64,000 bases of DNA, from assembly GCF_012027495.1 (NCBI RefSeq), contig NZ_SNUK01000002.1, positions 248,001-312,000 of the forward strand. Direction: 5' to 3'. Positions 61,273 through 64,000 of the stretch are shown here, one piece after another. Under the pieces are notes generated by a model. It did no database searches and was not told where the DNA came from. It saw only the letters and a program-made list of their open reading frames with translations. The DNA comes from Thermococcus sp. JdF3 (lineage in GTDB: Archaea > Methanobacteriota_B > Thermococci > Thermococcales > Thermococcaceae). Both the position numbers and the translations under genes were made by a program. The first letter of the stretch is position 1. Each line of letters opens with the position of its first letter.

Positions 61273-62254
61273 ACCATACACCTCCCGGTGACGGCCAGCT
61301 CCCGCCAGCCGCCCCTTCGCGTTGGGAATTGATGGGAGGTTTAAAAAGGTTTGCCCTCTTGACGTATCCCCGTCCACGCTTCTCGTATTCGATTAGCCAC
61401 CTTCTGATAGCCTCTGCTGGAGGATAACTTTCCTTCAGCTCTATAGCTCTCCGAAGTTTTTCTGATTTCCTCGTTGCCGTAAAACCAACGTTTTCATAAA
61501 AAGATACCACATCCCCAAAGCGTGAAATCCACAGGACGAACATATCAACGTTTGAGGTGTACACCTCTCCTCGAATCGTGAATTCGTGACCTTTAGAGTA
61601 TAACTTTACCATCCGTGAACGAATCCCCAGTTCTTTAAGGAGTTTCTTGGCAAATTTCAGAACCTGAACGTCTGAGTTGACGACCCCGACTTTAACATCG
61701 AACGTTTTCCCGGCATTCACAGTTGGAAATCCCTCACTATCAAAGAACCCCCTGAGGAACTGCACTGGGTACCTCTCCGACAGGGAGAACAGGGTCTCCT
61801 TTGAGCTGCTTAAAAGCTGAAACAACGTTTTGTTGCTCCCTTCAACATAGAACCTATCCACCCTGGTCGAATCACTCTCAAGACCCACAGTTGTTCTGAC
61901 TCCCAACCGTTGAAGTGACTCGGCAAAAGCCTTAGCGAACTCTTCATCAATGACCTTAAGCTTGACGAGGTACCTTCCATTGGATTTCCTGTGAATACTC
62001 CCATCGCCCAGATAAACTCCGATTACATAGGAAAGTTCCGGTGAAGGCTCTGTTACGATGCGTTTAATCCGGTTGAACGGGTCGTGAGTACCCTTGCACC
62101 AGCGGAGCACCGTTGCCTTTGAAAGCCTGAGCTGGTACTCATCGGCTATAATATCGACGATTTTGCCATAGGAACATCCCATAGAACACAGGAACTTTAC
62201 CCTCTCAACAACCTCGTGAAGTTCATTTACACCTAAATCTTTAATTTTCCTCAT
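61241..62254 (-). CDS. free-standing LAGLIDADG homing endonuclease
   Basis: A 337-residue protein with an N-terminal helix-turn-helix ([12 protein letters not shown], about residues 43-54) and two LAGLIDADG helices: [13 protein letters not shown] (about 74-86) and [11 protein letters not shown] (about 166-176), each keeping its acidic metal ligand (Asp, Glu). It is not inside an intein or intron. Codons are A/T-rich compared with rps15 and AcnX, as expected for a mobile gene. TATA-like CTTTTTATT lies at 62293-62285 on the minus strand. The last 35 codons run through the rps15 promoter and leader and stop inside rps15, suggesting loss of an earlier stop after insertion. Confidence 0.8.
   Translation of the reverse strand: MRKIKDLGVNELHEVVERVKFLCSMGCSYGKIVDIIADEYQLRLSKATVLRWCKGTHDPFNRIKRIVTEPSPELSYVIGVYLGDGSIHRKSNGRYLVKLKVIDEEFAKAFAESLQRLGVRTTVGLESDSTRVDRFYVEGSNKTLFQLLSSSKETLFSLSERYPVQFLRGFFDSEGFPTVNAGKTFDVKVGVVNSDVQVLKFAKKLLKELGIRSRMVKLYSKGHEFTIRGEVYTSNVDMFVLWISRFGDVVSFYENVGFTATRKSEKLRRAIELKESYPPAEAIRRWLIEYEKRGRGYVKRANLFKPPINSQREGAAGGSWPSPGGVWYGKDTREKER
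61273..61347 (-). promoter_or_regulatory. rps15 promoter and GC-rich leader
   Basis: On the minus strand TTTTTAAA (61346-61339) is the TATA box, giving a start near 61318 and a leader of about 45 bases that is very GC-rich (GGCGGCTGGCGGGAGC) and can fold. Bacterial S15 controls its own leader; a similar role here is only a suggestion. The whole element lies inside the 3' end of the LAGLIDADG reading frame. Confidence 0.5.
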
Positions 62255-62362
62255 GACTATCGATTAACGTAACACACGCGACAATAAAAAGTTTACCCCT
62301 CCTCCGGGCACACATACAACCACCACTGCACAAACAAAGACACTAAAGCACAGAAATGAATA

Positions 62363-62440
62363 TGGTAGCGGGGGGAAGATTTGAACTTCCGACCTCCGGG
62401 TTATGAGCCCGGCGGGCACTCCTAGCTGCCCCACCCCGCT
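62363..62440 (-). tRNA. initiator tRNA-Met (CAU)
   Basis: On the minus strand the sequence starts AGCGGGGTGGGGCAGC and folds perfectly. The acceptor is AGCGGGG/CCCCGCT, the D stem GGGC/GCCC, the anticodon arm CCGGG-CTCATAA-CCCGG and the T arm GGAAG-TTCAAAT-CTTCC; discriminator A and CCA are encoded (62363-62365). The A1-U72 pair and the run of G-C pairs next to the anticodon loop mark it as initiator rather than elongator. There is no intron. TATA (ATTTATAAAC, 62480-62471 minus) gives a leader of about 10 bases. Confidence 0.97.
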
Positions 62441-62470
62441 GCTCGACCCGTAGTTAGTGAACCGTGCAGG

Positions 62471-62501
62471 GTTTATAAATTTTACGGGAGGGATTTATAA
62501 C
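62471..62501. promoter_or_regulatory. divergent promoters of tRNA-iMet and AcnX
   Basis: Two TATA boxes back to back. GTTTATAAAT (62471-62480) read on the minus strand drives the tRNA. GATTTATAAC (62492-62501) on the plus strand lies about 35 bp before the AcnX large-subunit ATG. Confidence 0.7.
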
Positions 62502-62531
62502 CCACCCCACCCCAATCCCCACGGTGGTGTC

Positions 62532-63692
62532 ATGTACCTGACCAAGGAGGAGGAGCTGATTCTGGCGGGGGAGTACGGCTACGCCCTCCAGAAGGCGATG
62601 GAGATACTCGTCGCCCTTGGAGAAATTTACGGTGCTGAGAGACTCATTCCGATAAAGAGCGCCCAGATTGCAGGCGTTTCCTACAAGAACATCGGCGATG
62701 CGGGGATGGAGTTCCTGAGGGACTTCGCCGACGCCGGCGCAAAGGTCAGCGTCTACACGACCCTCAACCCCGCGGGCATGGGCGACGATGAGTTTATGGA
62801 AAAGCAGAGGGAAGTTCTCGAGCTCTACAGAAGGATGGGGATTGAGATCACCTCAACCTGTACCCCGTACTACGGCGCGAACCTTCCGAAGTTCGGCGAC
62901 CACATAGCCTGGAGCGAAAGCTCGGCCGTCAGCTTCGCCAACTCCATCCTGGGCGCAAGGACGAACAGAGAAGGCGGTCCGTCAAGCCTGGCCGCCGCGA
63001 TAGTCGGCAGGACCCCCAACTACGGCCTCCACCTGGACGAGAACAGGAAAGCGACGGTGATTGTCAACGTTGACGCGGAGGTGGAGACCTTCGTTGACTA
63101 CGCGGCCCTCGGCTACCACCTGGGCAGGACGCTCGGCAACGATGTGCCCTACCTCAGGGGGTTAAAACCCGAGAGAACCGAACTCCTCAAGGAGATGGGA
63201 GCGGCGATGGCAGCGAGCGGGTCGATAGCGCTCTACCACGTGGAGGGCGAGACTCCAGAGTACCGCACCGCAATAGCGGAGGAACTTGAGACGATAACCG
63301 TTGAAGATTCCGATATTAGGGCCATGCGGGAGGAGTTCAGGGACGACTGGACGGACATAGACATGATCCTCATCGGCTGTCCCCACGCATCCCTCGGAGA
63401 GGTGAAGGAGATTGCGGAGCTCCTCAGGATGCGCGGGAGGCCCCTCAGGATACCCCTGTTCATCACGGCAAGCGGCGCCGTCAAGGCTTTGGCCGATGCC
63501 CTCGGCTACACGGAGATAATAGAGCGCTACAACGGGAGAATAATAGCGGACGTCTGCTTCGTTGTCTCCCCCATAAAGGGATGGTACCGGGGGATAGCCA
63601 CCAACAGTGGAAAATCCGCGTTTTACTTCCGCTCATTCGGATTCAGCGTCAGGCTGGACGATGCAGAGGACTTGATAAGGGAGGCGCCGTGA
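62532..63692 (+). CDS. AcnX-type phosphomevalonate dehydratase, large subunit
   Basis: A 386-residue aconitase X catalytic subunit. In archaea AcnX dehydrates 5-phosphomevalonate to trans-anhydromevalonate 5-phosphate, the third step of the archaeal mevalonate pathway for lipid synthesis. Landmarks are [32 protein letters not shown] with a cluster cysteine, [34 protein letters not shown] and a late cysteine in [15 protein letters not shown]; the three Cys fit the 4Fe-4S site. ATG 62532 has GGTGGTG upstream. The small subunit follows at 63703. Confidence 0.9.
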   Translation: MYLTKEEELILAGEYGYALQKAMEILVALGEIYGAERLIPIKSAQIAGVSYKNIGDAGMEFLRDFADAGAKVSVYTTLNPAGMGDDEFMEKQREVLELYRRMGIEITSTCTPYYGANLPKFGDHIAWSESSAVSFANSILGARTNREGGPSSLAAAIVGRTPNYGLHLDENRKATVIVNVDAEVETFVDYAALGYHLGRTLGNDVPYLRGLKPERTELLKEMGAAMAASGSIALYHVEGETPEYRTAIAEELETITVEDSDIRAMREEFRDDWTDIDMILIGCPHASLGEVKEIAELLRMRGRPLRIPLFITASGAVKALADALGYTEIIERYNGRIIADVCFVVSPIKGWYRGIATNSGKSAFYFRSFGFSVRLDDAEDLIREAP

Positions 63693-63702
63693 GGTGGCGG
63701 GA

Positions 63703-64000
63703 ATGAAGCTCAAGGGAAGGAAGATAGTCGGGGGAAAGGCAGAAGGAGAGCTGATAGTTTCCAGGAAAGCCCTTTCGTTCCTCGGCGGTGTTGACCCCGA
63801 AACGGGCATCGTCACCGATGCGGAGAGCGACATAAGGGGGCAGAGCATAGCCGGGAAGATACTCGCGTTCCCCCGCGGGAAGGGCTCGACGGTCGGTTCC
63901 TACGTCATCTATGCCCTGAAAAAGAACGGGAAGGCACCGAAGGCCATAATCGTCGGCGAAGCTGAGACCATAGTCGCGACGGGTGCAATAATAGCCGGCA
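63703..64000 (+). CDS. AcnX-type phosphomevalonate dehydratase, small subunit (partial)
   Basis: The first 99 codons of the swivelling-domain subunit (DUF126) that completes AcnX; the 3' end lies outside the window. Recognised by [34 protein letters not shown], the loop [17 protein letters not shown] with the conserved substrate Ser, and [23 protein letters not shown] 63703 follows AGGTGGCGGG and comes 10 bp after the large-subunit stop, so the two are co-transcribed. Confidence 0.9.
   Translation, partial: MKLKGRKIVGGKAEGELIVSRKALSFLGGVDPETGIVTDAESDIRGQSIAGKILAFPRGKGSTVGSYVIYALKKNGKAPKAIIVGEAETIVATGAIIAG

Noticed and set aside
1-64000. CRISPR array or intact transposon
   Set aside because: No regularly spaced repeats of 25-40 bp and no intact transposase or TnpB frame were seen anywhere in the window.

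Overview
The window looks like a chromosome segment of a hyperthermophilic archaeon of the order Thermococcales, most likely a Thermococcus. The evidence is archaeal BRE/TATA promoters with short GGTG-type ribosome binding sites, archaeal-type MetK, ProS, LonB, RibK, S15, eS1, GAN and Pcc1, an initiator tRNA-Met with encoded CCA, box C/D and H/ACA-like guide RNA loci, and a cytosolic four-subunit NiFe sulfhydrogenase beside a membrane-bound hydrogenase/antiporter operon. Coding density is very high and most neighbours overlap by a few bases. Assignments come from reading the sequence; no database was searched.

Layout. 1-23 kb is mostly chromosomal housekeeping: a minus-strand dehydrogenase/M42 peptidase/TauE operon, proS, a carbamoyltransferase, an archaeal ATPase with the 3' remnant of a sister copy just upstream, an aromatic-type aminotransferase, metK, translin, endonuclease V plus riboflavin kinase, an RCK-DHH phosphoesterase, two proteins built from the same repeated module, a DMT transporter, a CBS regulator and a lipoprotein with two fused solute-binding domains. 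Two GC-rich gaps (11955-12107 and 19200-19362) fold as H/ACA-like RNAs, and a box C/D RNA lies at 18140-18201.

23.4-43.1 kb is a minus-strand redox island of lower apparent GC than its surroundings. In transcription order it encodes a formate-dehydrogenase-like molybdopterin subunit, its polyferredoxin, a six-subunit membrane NiFe hydrogenase module, an Mnh/Mrp-type Na+/H+ antiporter module, a GltD-like flavoprotein with another polyferredoxin, an iron alcohol dehydrogenase and an FrhAGB-type hydrogenase. It resembles the known Thermococcus fdh-mfh-mnh operons, which couple formate oxidation to H2 and ion pumping. Here, however, the catalytic subunit has Ser where formate dehydrogenases have Sec or Cys, so the electron donor is open. 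The adh and frhA promoters share a nearly identical 24-bp block, and a palindrome from the frhA promoter recurs upstream of the divergent sulfhydrogenase operon (43.4-47.5 kb). That operon is followed by a VapBC pair and a hydrogenase maturation protease.

48.6-64 kb returns to housekeeping: SufBC-type Fe-S assembly, membrane LonB, RidA, a JAMM protease, ArsR/MazG, an Lrp regulator, DUF92, a THUMP-SPOUT methylase, the rps15-GAN-pcc1-eS1 operon, a free-standing LAGLIDADG endonuclease overlapping rps15, the initiator tRNA gene, and the two AcnX (phosphomevalonate dehydratase) subunits, the second cut by the window end. Two further box C/D RNAs lie at 54112-54186 and 57207-57268. I saw no CRISPR array, no intact insertion sequence and no rRNA gene.
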